Both the position numbers and the translations under genes were made by a program. The notes beneath the pieces are model-generated. The model searched no databases and was not told the origin of the DNA. It saw nothing but the letters and a program-made list of their open reading frames with translations. DNA of 29,754 bases from JBBSGD01 sp038254435 (GTDB lineage: Bacteria; Actinomycetota; CADDZG01; WHSQ01). The stretch spans positions 1 through 29,754 of the forward strand of contig JBBSGD010000023.1 in the NCBI GenBank assembly GCA_038254435.1. The letters are read 5' to 3'. Positions 15,090-23,382 of this stretch are shown here, piece after piece (position 1 is the stretch's first letter; each line of letters begins with the position of its first letter).

Positions 15090-16015
15090 GCTCCCAGCGC
15101 GACCCTCACACTGCCGTTGTCTGCGAGCAGCGGAACGGGCGCAAGCTGGAGCGGCTCGTGTCCCACCATCCGCCCCGCCAGCGGAAGCTCGTAACGTCGT
15201 TCGCACGACGCGCAGGTCAGCAAGCCGCCCTCGAGACTCCCATCTTCGAGCGAGGACCCGCAGCCTGGACATTTGTTGCGGTAAGCCAGCAGGGTTCCCG
15301 CCACGTTGGCTACGAAGAGCTGGGTGCCGTCGATCAACGTGGAGGTCATCGCCCCGCTGGGCAGGCCGGCTGCATCCTCGACTACCATCCAGGCCGACTT
15401 GCCGGGCCCACCGTTCTGATCGGGCTGGTTCGGATTGACCATCGGCAACGGGTTGCCGATGCCGACCGGCGCCTGCTTCGTCTCCACAATCCCTTCGACC
15501 TCGGTTCCGAGCAGATCGGGAGCCGCTTCCTCCAAAGCCTGCATGATTGCAAGCTCCATGGTGGAGGCCGACGCCGGGCACCCGTCACAGCTGCCCTTCA
15601 ACCTCAGGTGCGCCACACCGTTGACGATGCCTACCAGCTCCACGTTGCCCCCGTGGGACTCCATATAAGGACGAACGCTGTCGAGCGCGGCGAGCACTCT
15701 GGTCTCGAGCTCGACCGGGAAGAGCCCGTGGATGAGCAGCAGGCTTGCCACCACCCCGTCATCTAGGAGAGCGTCCCTCACGGGCGCAACTTTGGACCCA
15801 GCGGCGGCCAGAGCGGCGAAGATCCGGCCCAAGCCGTCACCGTAAAGCTCCATCAGCGCGGACGCGAGGTCTCCCGCGATGGCACGCGCCTCGGGGTCGT
15901 CAATGGACTCGAGGCGCGTGAACAGCTCCTGGAGGTGCTCGATCAGTTCTTCGGGGTCGCTTGCCTGCGGGCCGAGCTGCGTATCGCTCGGCCCGCTCGT
16001 CGCGTTTACAACCGT
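15086..16015 (-). CDS. hhyE: NifU/Rieske-like Fe-S protein (HhyE type), probable ACG start
   Basis: Likely the Fe-S partner that carries electrons from, or is needed for maturation of, the group 1h hydrogenase; the mycobacterial counterpart, as I recall, is needed for H2 oxidation. The order is a helical N-terminus, a NifU C-terminal domain with the cluster motif CDGCPAS (about residues 143-146), and a Rieske-fold C-terminal domain. In that domain the usual Cys-His pairs are replaced by Cys-Cys: CPGCG near 249 and CASC near 268. Homology-like coding extends upstream of the first ATG (15853) in the same frame (SDPEELIEHLQELFTRLE) with no ATG/GTG/TTG. GGAGG at 16027-16023 stands 7 bases before an ACG at 16015, which I take as a non-standard or mutated start. 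It begins 12 bases after the hhyL stop. Confidence 0.82.
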   Translation of the reverse strand, partial: TVVNATSGPSDTQLGPQASDPEELIEHLQELFTRLESIDDPEARAIAGDLASALMELYGDGLGRIFAALAAAGSKVAPVRDALLDDGVVASLLLIHGLFPVELETRVLAALDSVRPYMESHGGNVELVGIVNGVAHLRLKGSCDGCPASASTMELAIMQALEEAAPDLLGTEVEGIVETKQAPVGIGNPLPMVNPNQPDQNGGPGKSAWMVVEDAAGLPSGAMTSTLIDGTQLFVANVAGTLLAYRNKCPGCGSSLEDGSLEGGLLTCASCERRYELPLAGRMVGHEPLQLAPVPLLADNGSVRVALGA

Positions 16016-16027
16016 AGGATTACCTCC

Positions 16028-17803
16028 TCAGCACAGACCGGTCGGGGTGTGCATTACCTTCTTCACCCGGCCACCACCCGTGTACATGTGGACGCCGCAC
16101 GGCAGGCACGGATCGAAGCTGCGCACCGCCCGCATCAGGTCGATACCCTTGAACTTGTCGGGCCCATTCTCCTCGAAGATCGGCGTGTTCTGGCACGCGT
16201 CCTCGTACGGACCAGGCGTGCCGTGAATGTCGCGCGAGCTTGCGTTCCAGGGCGTCGGAGGGTACGGCTGGTAGTTTGCAATCTTGCCGTCCCGGATCAC
16301 CATGTGGTGCGACAAGACGCCGCGTGCGGCCTCGTGGAAGCCCACCGAGACGGCCTCGTCCGGAACCTTGAAGCTGTTCCAGCTCTTGGTCCGACCGGCC
16401 TTCACCTCTGCCATCGCCTTCTGCACGCAGTACAGGCCGATCAACGCGGAGTATGCCTGGTGGTAGGTCCGTGCGCGGTCCCGCTCGATGGCGTTCGACC
16501 ACTTCGGAATCTTCCACTCGATCTCCATCTCGGGCATGCTCGCAGTGCGCGGGAGAGCCATCTGGATGGACTCTCCGGTTGCCTTGAGGAAGCCGAGGTC
16601 CACGAGGCCCGCCTTGGCCGTGACCCACTGGCGGGCGAACGGGCCGCCGCCCGTGTCGCAGCACACGTTGGTGTCGGTCCGCTTGTCGTACATGCGGGGG
16701 GACACGACCCACGAGTACTTGTCGAGGAAGTCGCGCTTCTGGGGCTTGGGGATCGTCGTCTTGTTCCACGGGTGATGCTTGTCGACGGGGTTGCCCAGCG
16801 GGTCCCTGGTTACGAAGGTCTCCTCGTTCTCCCAGTCCTCGAAATACGCGCTTCCGAGCAGAATCCGGATCATGAGGTTGATCTCCACCAGATCGGTCGT
16901 GATCAGCTCGCCGCCGATGACAACTCCCGGCGTCACGAAACGCTTGTTGCCCCAGTCGTCCATGTTCTCGTAGCTGTAATCGACGTAGTCGGGATCGTCA
17001 AAGCAGCCCCAGCACACGAGGTTGGTCTCGCGGAATCCCACTTTCTCGTACCCGGGCAGAGCCTCGTAGAAGAAGTCGTACAGGTCATCGTGCATGGGAA
17101 CCGTGCGCTTGCAGTACTCGAAGTACTTCATGAGGCGCAGGTAGTAGTCGGTGCACGTCTGGATGGTGATGTCTGCCGAACAGCCGCCGGGCATGATCGT
17201 CGACGGGTGCGTGTGACGCCCGCCGAAGAGGCAGTACATCTCACGCGTGTAGCGAGCCGCGTCCAATGTCTCGAGATAGAAGTCCCCGGTAAAGGGGTTG
17301 AGCGCCCGCATGATGTCTGCGATTGTCCTGTAGCCGTGGATGCTCGAGTGCTCGGCGGGGGTCTGCTCGGCCTTCGCCAAGACGGACGGGTTGGTCTCTT
17401 TGACCATCTGCTCGCAGAAGTCGACGTTGGCCATGCAGTCGTTGAAGATCGCATGGTCGAACATGAAGTCCGCAGCTTCTGCCATGTTGAAGGCGTAATC
17501 GCCGAGGGGCGGCGGCTTCACCCGGTAGGCCATGTTCTGGTTCAAGCAGGAACATGTGCAGTGGTTGTCACCGCAGATCCCGCAGATACGGCTGGTGATG
17601 AAGTGAGCATCACGGGGATCGATGCCCTTCATGAAGATGTCGAAGCCACGAAAGATCATCGAGGTGCTGTAACAGTTGAGCACCTGCTGGTTCGTGAAGT
17701 CGATCTCCGCGTGGATGCCCAGGCTCCCGACGATGCGGGTTATGGGATCCCACGACATCTCCTTTACGACGACCTCTCGTTCGGTCGGAGTCTTAACAGC
17801 CAT
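16028..17803 (-). CDS. hhyL: [NiFe]-hydrogenase large subunit, group 1h
   Basis: Catalytic subunit that holds the Ni-Fe(CN)2CO centre and oxidises H2, in this group at trace (atmospheric) concentrations and in the presence of O2. At 591 residues it has full length. The nickel ligands are visible as the L1 motif SRICGICGDNHCTC (Cys74, Cys77) and the L2 motif FDPCLPCGVH (Cys566, Cys569, His572). The 19 residues after His572 are the peptide expected to be removed by the protease encoded downstream. Segments such as GRHTHPSTIMPGG and PRTASMPEMEIEW are typical of the group. The ATG at 17803 has GGGGAG 6 bases upstream. It follows hhyS by 32 bases. Confidence 0.97.
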   Translation of the reverse strand: MAVKTPTEREVVVKEMSWDPITRIVGSLGIHAEIDFTNQQVLNCYSTSMIFRGFDIFMKGIDPRDAHFITSRICGICGDNHCTCSCLNQNMAYRVKPPPLGDYAFNMAEAADFMFDHAIFNDCMANVDFCEQMVKETNPSVLAKAEQTPAEHSSIHGYRTIADIMRALNPFTGDFYLETLDAARYTREMYCLFGGRHTHPSTIMPGGCSADITIQTCTDYYLRLMKYFEYCKRTVPMHDDLYDFFYEALPGYEKVGFRETNLVCWGCFDDPDYVDYSYENMDDWGNKRFVTPGVVIGGELITTDLVEINLMIRILLGSAYFEDWENEETFVTRDPLGNPVDKHHPWNKTTIPKPQKRDFLDKYSWVVSPRMYDKRTDTNVCCDTGGGPFARQWVTAKAGLVDLGFLKATGESIQMALPRTASMPEMEIEWKIPKWSNAIERDRARTYHQAYSALIGLYCVQKAMAEVKAGRTKSWNSFKVPDEAVSVGFHEAARGVLSHHMVIRDGKIANYQPYPPTPWNASSRDIHGTPGPYEDACQNTPIFEENGPDKFKGIDLMRAVRSFDPCLPCGVHMYTGGGRVKKVMHTPTGLC

Positions 17804-17835
17804 TGCTTACTCCCCTTTCCAGGTCGTCTCGATGA

Positions 17836-18912
17836 TCAGTTGGCGTAGTGACGTGGCTTGTAGCCGGTTGCCAGCGACCTGCCCCTGCGCCGCCAGGCCG
17901 GCTCTTTGTCGCCGTTGTGCTTGATCTCGTAGTTCCTGAAGTACTTGTACAGGGGCCCGTAGGTGAACTGGGCCGGGATGGCCGAGAACTTCGACTTGAA
18001 CGGCGCGTCCATGAACGGCATGTACTTGTCGGGGAAGCCGGGCATCGTGCAAGCCATGCAGATACCGCCCACGTTCGGGCAGCCCCCGATACCGTTGACC
18101 CAGCCGCGCAGCGGCACGTTGCACTTGACGACCGGTCCCTCGCATCCGAGCTTGACGAGGCAGCGGTTGTCAGAGCCGTACTCGGTGGCAAAGTCACCAT
18201 GCTCGTAGTAGGCGGCCCGGTTGCAGCTCTCGTGCACCGTGCGCTCGAAGAGCCACTTCGGGCGAAGAGCGTCGTCGAGAGGGATCGGCGCGGCCATGCC
18301 ACCGAGCATCAAAACGAGATAGAGGAGAGTCTCGGTCATGTTGTCGGGCTGCGCGGGGCAACCCGGGATGCACACCACCGGGTAGCCGCCTGCAGACTTC
18401 CATTTCCACCCGAGGTAGTCGGGCAAGCCCATCGCACCGGTGGGGTTGTTCTTCATGGCGGGGATGCCGCCGTACGTCGCGCACGTCCCCACAGCCACCA
18501 CCGCCGCCGCCTTGGGCGCAAGTCTGTCTACCCATTCGTTGGTGGTGATCGGCTGGCCGGTGACGGGATCGTTGCCGATCGCGGCCCAATGCCCTTCGCC
18601 GCTCAGCTCCTCGTTGGGAATCGAGCCTTCGACCACGAGCACGAAAGGATCGAGCTTGCCCTCTTCTGCGTCGTACCACGCCTGCATGAACTCCTTGCCG
18701 TTCTCGTATGCAAGAACGGGGTTGTGCACCACTACGCGAGGCATGCCCGGGACGATGCCGTGGATGATGTCCTCGAGGCTGGGGTTGGTGGCAGAAGTCA
18801 TGGCCACAGAGTCGCCGTCGCAGCCGAGCCCGGTTGTCATCCAGATGACGTGGGCCGTTATCGCCTCCGTCTCCCTCTGATTGGGCGCGAACTCAACGCC
18901 TGCCAACGTCAT
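17836..18912 (-). CDS. hhyS: [NiFe]-hydrogenase small subunit, group 1h
   Basis: Electron-transfer subunit with three Fe-S clusters, 358 residues. There is no twin-arginine signal peptide, so the enzyme stays inside the cell. The proximal cluster motif is GLGCDGDSVA: Cys31 with Asp34 in place of the usual second Cys, the three-Cys/one-Asp ligation described for the O2-tolerant Ralstonia group 1h enzyme. Further ligands are in VGTCATYGG, VVCIPGCPAQPDN, HESCNRAAYYEHGDF, CLVKLGCEGPVVKC and CPNVGGICMACTMPGFPD. The ATG at 18912 is preceded by GGAAGGAG at 5 bases. It is the first gene after a ~300-base gap, so the operon promoter is probably just upstream. Confidence 0.97.
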   Translation of the reverse strand: MTLAGVEFAPNQRETEAITAHVIWMTTGLGCDGDSVAMTSATNPSLEDIIHGIVPGMPRVVVHNPVLAYENGKEFMQAWYDAEEGKLDPFVLVVEGSIPNEELSGEGHWAAIGNDPVTGQPITTNEWVDRLAPKAAAVVAVGTCATYGGIPAMKNNPTGAMGLPDYLGWKWKSAGGYPVVCIPGCPAQPDNMTETLLYLVLMLGGMAAPIPLDDALRPKWLFERTVHESCNRAAYYEHGDFATEYGSDNRCLVKLGCEGPVVKCNVPLRGWVNGIGGCPNVGGICMACTMPGFPDKYMPFMDAPFKSKFSAIPAQFTYGPLYKYFRNYEIKHNGDKEPAWRRRGRSLATGYKPRHYAN

Positions 18913-19209
18913 GGCGGCTCCTTCCTAGTGGCTCTGCGGGCACCTGCTGGTCGACTTCGGCTGCCGAAAGGAAATGCCGCGCCGCGGCGAGGTTAGCTAG
19001 AGTCGGGCCCGGTCGGACCGGAAAATCACCGGATGAGGGCGGAGTCGAAACGGGCTCCAACCACTGGAGTCGTGCGTCACGCGCCGTTGTCTGCGCTGCG
19101 GTTGTGCCCACTCCCGGCCCCTTTTGCTCAAGTGGTCGAGCGGATGAAACCCTCATCCAGGAACATACCCCGTGACGGGGTTTGTTGCACCGCCCCCGGC
19201 AACAATGTC
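18913..19209 (-). promoter_or_regulatory. Likely hhyS operon promoter region
   Basis: This is the longest gap inside the hydrogenase locus and lies directly before hhyS, so the structural operon probably starts here. It contains a near-perfect dyad CCGGTCGGACCGG at 19009-19021, about 100 bases before hhyS, that could bind a dimeric regulator. I cannot assign -35 and -10 boxes with confidence, and no protein-coding frame here looks real. Confidence 0.4.
19167..19181 (-). terminator. Short hairpin after the double-SIS gene
   Basis: A 6-bp perfect stem (ACCCCG with CGGGGT) and 3-base loop stands about 30 bases after the double-SIS stop codon. It could end the hypC-hypE-SIS transcript. On the minus strand no T run follows it (ATGTTCC), so termination would be weak and partial read-through into hhyS is likely. 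On the plus strand TTTGTTG follows. Confidence 0.4.
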
Positions 19210-20451
19210 TCACGTTTCTGCCAGAAGCCGCCGGAGCACATGATACTGAGTGCCCTGCGCTTCCTGGATCCGAGGAATGTAGTCTGCCTCGATGACATGA
19301 CCTCGATCGCACATCGCGGTGAGGCGCCCGCCTCCGTAGCCGGCCAGGCCGACCGTGAGCAAGCCGCGGCGGCGAGCTTCCTCCATGGCCACGAGGACGT
19401 TGCGGGACCCGCCGCTGGTCGAGATGGCGATCGCCACGTCGTCCTCGCCCCCGTAGGCGATGACCTGACGCGCGAACACGTTGTCGAATCCGACGTCGTT
19501 GCCGACGGCTGTGATTACCGCCGCGTCGTTCGTCAACGACAGAGCGGCAATGGGCTGTAGACCGCGGGGCGGCGCAACCAGGTCGACCACCAGGTCCTGG
19601 GCATCCGTTGCCGACCCACCATTGCCCAAGGTGATGATCTTGCCCCCCCGAGCTATCCGCTCTGTGATGAGGGTGGCAGTCTGCACGAGCCCGTCGGGGT
19701 CTTGAGAGGCCGAGCGCATGGCGATGACATCCCCTGCCTTCTGAAGTATCGAGCCCTGCACTTGCTCGAGCACGTCCGCCAGATTCTTCTCCGCTCCGGC
19801 AAGGAACGGGTACAGGAAGCTGGAACCGCCGGTGTCGTGCGCTCTGGCCTGCGGCCTGCCCTCGAGAAGGCCCTTGTGGTCGAAGAACACGTGCACCAGC
19901 TCCCACAACACGTGGTAGAGGGTTTCGTGGACCTCCTGGACCACGAAGGGATCGCTTGAGTCGACCCCGAACACGTGGTCGGCCACAACCGAGCTCTGAC
20001 CCGGCCCGCGCAGGAAAATCGTCAGCATGCCCCCGGATGCCGCCTGCTTCAGCGCCGAGGCGACCGGCTCGAACCCCGCGTCGCCGGCTCCGTGAACCAT
20101 CCCGAGAGCGATGTCTTCGGGCGCTCCCACCGTGTCCAGATGCGAGGCCATGAAGCCTCTGGCGTCCCCCGCGGCAAGACCCAACGACGAGGCAACGTCG
20201 TTGGCCAGAGCCAGCGCAGGCAAGGCTCGCTTGCCGACGATGACCGGGTGGACGAACTCGACCGAGACGTGCTGAGCGTCCGTAGCTGCGCCCCCCACTC
20301 CGAAGGCGATGAGCCGTCCGCCCCGGATGAAGCGGCGCGCCATCTCGTGGCACAGTTCGGCCAGCTCCGCGGCTGCCGACTCGAAGAACCCCCGGACGAG
20401 CACTTCTCGCTCCCGGTACTCGCTGGCGACGAGCTCGTAGCCCTTGCTCAC
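19210..20451 (-). CDS. Double SIS-domain protein (two GmhA-like halves)
   Basis: A 413-residue cytosolic protein made of two sugar-isomerase (SIS) domains of the phosphoheptose isomerase type. The first half holds FGVGGAATDAQHVSVEFVHP near residue 50. The second holds GNGGSATDAQDLVVDL near 276 and AIAISTSGGSRNVLVAMEEA further on. SIS domains bind phosphosugars; GmhA itself converts sedoheptulose-7-phosphate. In the first half the Ser of the GNGGSA signature is Ala, so the halves may have divided binding and catalysis. The GTG at 20451 is 7 bases after the hypE stop, so it is co-transcribed with hyp genes. SIS genes recur beside actinobacterial group 1h hydrogenases as I recall, but their role there is unknown. 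Confidence 0.85.
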   Translation of the reverse strand: MSKGYELVASEYREREVLVRGFFESAAAELAELCHEMARRFIRGGRLIAFGVGGAATDAQHVSVEFVHPVIVGKRALPALALANDVASSLGLAAGDARGFMASHLDTVGAPEDIALGMVHGAGDAGFEPVASALKQAASGGMLTIFLRGPGQSSVVADHVFGVDSSDPFVVQEVHETLYHVLWELVHVFFDHKGLLEGRPQARAHDTGGSSFLYPFLAGAEKNLADVLEQVQGSILQKAGDVIAMRSASQDPDGLVQTATLITERIARGGKIITLGNGGSATDAQDLVVDLVAPPRGLQPIAALSLTNDAAVITAVGNDVGFDNVFARQVIAYGGEDDVAIAISTSGGSRNVLVAMEEARRRGLLTVGLAGYGGGRLTAMCDRGHVIEADYIPRIQEAQGTQYHVLRRLLAET

Positions 20452-20458
20452 GCCGGCT

Positions 20459-21535
20459 TCAGCAGATCCTGGGCAGCGGGTCTCCGATGAGCATGTCCAT
20501 GATCCTCGTACCCCCGAAGGCAGTGCGCACGAGCACCATTCCAACCGGCTGCTCTGCGACCTCTCCCACGAGGGCCGCTTCCTCGCCCCCGGGCACCTTG
20601 CGCACGGCCTCGAGAGCGGCGCCCGCCGCGTCGGGAGCGACGAAGGCAAGCAGCTTGCCCTCGTTGGCCACGTGCATGGGATCGATGCCGAGGATCTCGC
20701 ACGCCCCGTGCACGGCCGGCCGGATGGGGACCGCGTCCTCGTCGAGTATCACGCCGGCATCTGCGTCCCCGGCGAGCTCGTTGAGCACCGTCGCAACCCC
20801 GCCGCGTGTGGGGTCCCTCATGATCCTCAGACCTTGCCCTGCGGAGTCCATCAACGCGTCCGCGATGTCCCACACCGGTGCGGTGTCGGATTCGATATCG
20901 GCATCGATGTCGAGCTCCCCGCGCGCCAGCATGATCGCCGTCCCGTGATCTCCGATGTAGCCGGAGCACAGGATGCGGTCGCCCGGACGTATGGAGCCGG
21001 GCGCCAGGGTCGCTCGCTCGTCCCGGATGCCGATCCCTGTGGTGGTGATGTACATGCCGTCTGCCTTGGTTCGCTCGACGACCTTCGTGTCGCCCGCGAC
21101 GATGTCGACACCGGCGGCGTCGGCGGCTTCCTTCATAGCCGTCACCTCGGCCCGCAGCACGTCCGAGTCGAGGCCCTCCTCGATGATGAACGCGACCGAG
21201 AGAGCCAGCGGACGAGCGCCCGACACCGCCAGGTCGTTGACGGTGCCGTTGATCGCAAGCTCCCCGATGGAGCCGCCCGGAAATCGCAGGGGCTTCACGA
21301 CGAAGGAGTCGGTGGTGAATGCGAGGTGCGCCCCGTCTACCTCGAGTTGGGCAGCGTCACCGAGCTCGGAACGAGCTTCGCCGGAGAATGCCGGGGCGAA
21401 CAGCCCTTCGACGAGGGTGCGGGCCGCCTTGCCGCCCGCACCGTGCGCCATCGTGATGCGCTCCGCGCGAAAGCGCGGGCGCAGCTTTCGTTGGCGCTCG
21501 ATTCGAGCGAGAACCTCTTCCTGCAGATCTGCCAT
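20459..21535 (-). CDS. hypE: Hydrogenase maturation dehydratase HypE
   Basis: Dehydrates the carbamoyl group placed on its C-terminal Cys by HypF into a cyanide ligand, using ATP, and hands it to HypC-HypD. The 358 residues show ITMAHGAGGKAARTLVE near the N-terminus, FTTDSFVVKPLRFPGGSIG and NGTVNDLAVSGARPLALS (the PurM-like ATP site), MRDPTRGGVATVLNE and the required C-terminal PRIC with the acceptor Cys as last residue. The ATG at 21535 overlaps the hypD stop by one base (TGATG). Confidence 0.97.
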   Translation of the reverse strand: MADLQEEVLARIERQRKLRPRFRAERITMAHGAGGKAARTLVEGLFAPAFSGEARSELGDAAQLEVDGAHLAFTTDSFVVKPLRFPGGSIGELAINGTVNDLAVSGARPLALSVAFIIEEGLDSDVLRAEVTAMKEAADAAGVDIVAGDTKVVERTKADGMYITTTGIGIRDERATLAPGSIRPGDRILCSGYIGDHGTAIMLARGELDIDADIESDTAPVWDIADALMDSAGQGLRIMRDPTRGGVATVLNELAGDADAGVILDEDAVPIRPAVHGACEILGIDPMHVANEGKLLAFVAPDAAGAALEAVRKVPGGEEAALVGEVAEQPVGMVLVRTAFGGTRIMDMLIGDPLPRIC

Positions 21536-22671
21536 CACGACTCGCCGCTGGCCGCGCCCGCTCGAGCCTTTGTCTTGGCGAATCGTCCGAAGTTGTAATA
21601 GGCCGCGCACGCGCCTTCCGAGGACACCATGCAGGTGCCTATTGGAGTCTCCGGTGTGCATGCGGTCCCAAAGACCTTGCACTCCCACGGTTTGATGACG
21701 CCTTTGAGGACCTCGCCGCACTGGCACGCCTTGGGGTCAGCAACCCTGACTCCGGGAACGTCGAAGCGAAGCTCGGCGTCCCAGTCCGAGTACTCGTCTG
21801 TGAGCTTCAACGCGCTCTGGGAGATGAACCCGAGGCCGCGCCACTCGAAATAGGGGCGCAGATCGAAGACCTCGGACATGACCTCGAGGGCACGCTGGTT
21901 CCCTTCCCAGGACACGACGCGTCCGTACTGATTCTCGACCTCGGAGCGGTTCTCTGCGAGCTGGCCCATGATCATGTAGATGGACTGCAGCAGATCGAGC
22001 GGCTCGAAGCCGGCAACGACCACCGGCTGGCCGTAGTCCTTGGGGATGAAGTCGTAGGGCCGGCAGCCGACCACAGTTGAAACGTGGCCCGGACCGATGA
22101 AGGCGTCGAGCCTCAAGTCGGGCGACTCGAGAAGAGCTTTCAAGGGCGGCACGATCGTCACGTGGTTGCACATGACCGAGAAATTCGTGATCCCTTCGGC
22201 CTTGGCCCGCATCAGAGTCAGGGCGGTCGAAGGAGCCGTGGTTTCGAAGCCGATAGCGTAGAAGACGACCTCCGCACCCGGGTTCTCGCGCGCGATCTTC
22301 AGGGCGTCGAGAGGTGAATACACGAAACGGACGTCGGCGCCTTCAGCCTTGGCATCGAGAAGACTGCCGCCGCCCCCGGGTACTCGCATCATGTCCCCGA
22401 AGCAAGTGAAGATGACCCCGGGCCGCTTGGCGATGGTGATCCCGTCATCGACGCGCCCCATGGGGATGACGCAGACCGGACAACCGGGGCCGTGGACAAG
22501 CTCGACGGTCTCGGGCAGGTGCGCCTCGATTCCGTGCTTGTAGATCGTGTGCGTGTGGCCGCCGCAGACCTCCATGATCTTGTAGTGACGGCCGGGTTCG
22601 GCCAGTGCAGCTATCTGCGTCCCCAAGCTGCGGGCCAGCTCCGCGTCGCGAAACTCGTCGACGAACTTCAT
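21535..22671 (-). CDS. hypD: Hydrogenase maturation protein HypD
   Basis: Scaffold Fe-S protein on which, with HypC, the Fe(CN)2CO unit is built. The 378 residues show KIMEVCGGHTHTIYKHG near residue 32, HGPGCPVCVIPMG near 60, and FTCFGDMMRVPG. The C-terminal [4Fe-4S] block follows: CQCGEVLKGVIKPWECKVFG, then ACTPETPIGTCMVSSEGACA. All conserved cysteines I know of are present. The ATG at 22671 overlaps the stop of the HypC-like gene upstream (ATGA), and the stop overlaps hypE. Confidence 0.97.
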   Translation of the reverse strand: MKFVDEFRDAELARSLGTQIAALAEPGRHYKIMEVCGGHTHTIYKHGIEAHLPETVELVHGPGCPVCVIPMGRVDDGITIAKRPGVIFTCFGDMMRVPGGGGSLLDAKAEGADVRFVYSPLDALKIARENPGAEVVFYAIGFETTAPSTALTLMRAKAEGITNFSVMCNHVTIVPPLKALLESPDLRLDAFIGPGHVSTVVGCRPYDFIPKDYGQPVVVAGFEPLDLLQSIYMIMGQLAENRSEVENQYGRVVSWEGNQRALEVMSEVFDLRPYFEWRGLGFISQSALKLTDEYSDWDAELRFDVPGVRVADPKACQCGEVLKGVIKPWECKVFGTACTPETPIGTCMVSSEGACAAYYNFGRFAKTKARAGAASGES

Positions 22672-22925
22672 TGCACAGCCTCCAGTCTTGAGATGGCCAC
22701 CCCACCGTGGACCAAGAGGCGGTCCCCGGGTGCTACTGGAGACACGAGCTCGACGCCAACCGACCCCCGCTGGCCATGGTCGTCCTCGCATACTGCGTCG
22801 GGGTCGCCGCCGTCCACTACCGTGACCGGCACGGCCACGTCACCGCACACGAGACAGCCATCGACGACCGCGCAGACAGCGCCGTAGGAATTTGGATCAA
22901 CGAGCGGAAGACCCTCGGTGGTCAC
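22668..22925 (-). CDS. Second, divergent HypC/HupF-like chaperone
   Basis: An 85-residue protein placed between hypC and hypD, overlapping both (GTGA and ATGA). Its second half, VELVSPVAPGDRLLVHGGVA followed by ISRLE, matches the end of HypC (GDWVLIHVGFALSKVDE), indicating a HypC-type OB fold. It lacks the obligatory MCLAIPG start with Cys2. Instead it has a separate Cys group: Cys18 plus CLVC at 24-27, with another Cys near 46. It may bind metal or use a different Cys for the iron centre. It may act as a specialised partner of HypD or of HhyL. Start GTG at 22925. Confidence 0.75.
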   Translation of the reverse strand: MTTEGLPLVDPNSYGAVCAVVDGCLVCGDVAVPVTVVDGGDPDAVCEDDHGQRGSVGVELVSPVAPGDRLLVHGGVAISRLEAVQ

Positions 22926-23200
22926 GAGATGTCGCTGGCCTTGAGCTGCTCGAGCTCGTCCTCGAAAGCCTCTCCCATGCCCCTCAGCATGCTTAGGGTT
23001 GCGTTGGCTTCGGCTTCGTCCACCTTCGACAGCGCAAAGCCGACGTGAATGAGCACCCAGTCCCCTATCGAGGCGCCGTCTCCACTCCTTTCAAGAAGCC
23101 CCACGTTGACGTTGCGCCTCACCCCGCCGACGTCCACCTTGGCGATGTGAGTGTCGCGATCGATGATCTCGACGACTTGTCCCGGAATGGCTAGACACAT
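22922..23200 (-). CDS. hypC: Hydrogenase assembly chaperone HypC
   Basis: Carries the iron centre together with HypD and delivers it to the large subunit precursor. The 92 residues begin MCLAIPGQVVEIIDRD with the essential Cys2. They include AKVDVGGVRRNVNVGLL and GDWVLIHVGFALSKVDEAEA, and end with a helical extension (LRGMGEAFEDELEQLKASD) of typical length. The ATG at 23200 is the first codon of the block hypC, HypC-like, hypD, hypE, SIS, in which neighbours overlap or nearly touch. The 182 bases before it separate it from hypF. Confidence 0.96.
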   Translation of the reverse strand: MCLAIPGQVVEIIDRDTHIAKVDVGGVRRNVNVGLLERSGDGASIGDWVLIHVGFALSKVDEAEANATLSMLRGMGEAFEDELEQLKASDIS

Positions 23201-23340
23201 GGGCGGCGCCTTTCAGGTCTGCTGCATGGCCGCGTTCTTCAGATCTGGTTGCTTAGCTCTTTGTTGCGTGGCCCTTTGCTTGGTTTCCTGCCCCTCGGAT
23301 CGTTCAATCGCGTCTTGTCGGCAATCTCCTTCATCCTCGC

Positions 23341-23367
23341 GCAACGCACGCAATGCACGCAACGCAC
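23341..23367. repeat. Three 9-bp direct repeats between hypF and hypC
   Basis: GCAACGCAC, GCAATGCAC and GCAACGCAC stand head to tail, followed by a related CACGCAC. They lie 15-43 bases beyond the hypF stop. This could be a slippage product or a binding site array; nothing else in this 182-base gap stands out. Confidence 0.6.
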
Positions 23368-23382
23368 CACGCACGGAGATTG

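Noticed and set aside
15935..17848. 637-codon plus-strand open frame
   Set aside because: Antisense shadow of hhyL created by high GC3; no recognisable protein features, and hhyL has all nickel ligands.
19120..19200. Possible structured RNA or tRNA-like element before hhyS (GTGGTCGAGCGG next to a hairpin)
   Set aside because: Beyond the 6-bp hairpin I find no consistent paired arms; not enough for an RNA gene or riboswitch call.
23341..23374. Short CRISPR-like repeats
   Set aside because: Nine-base units without spacers are simple tandem repeats, not a CRISPR array.
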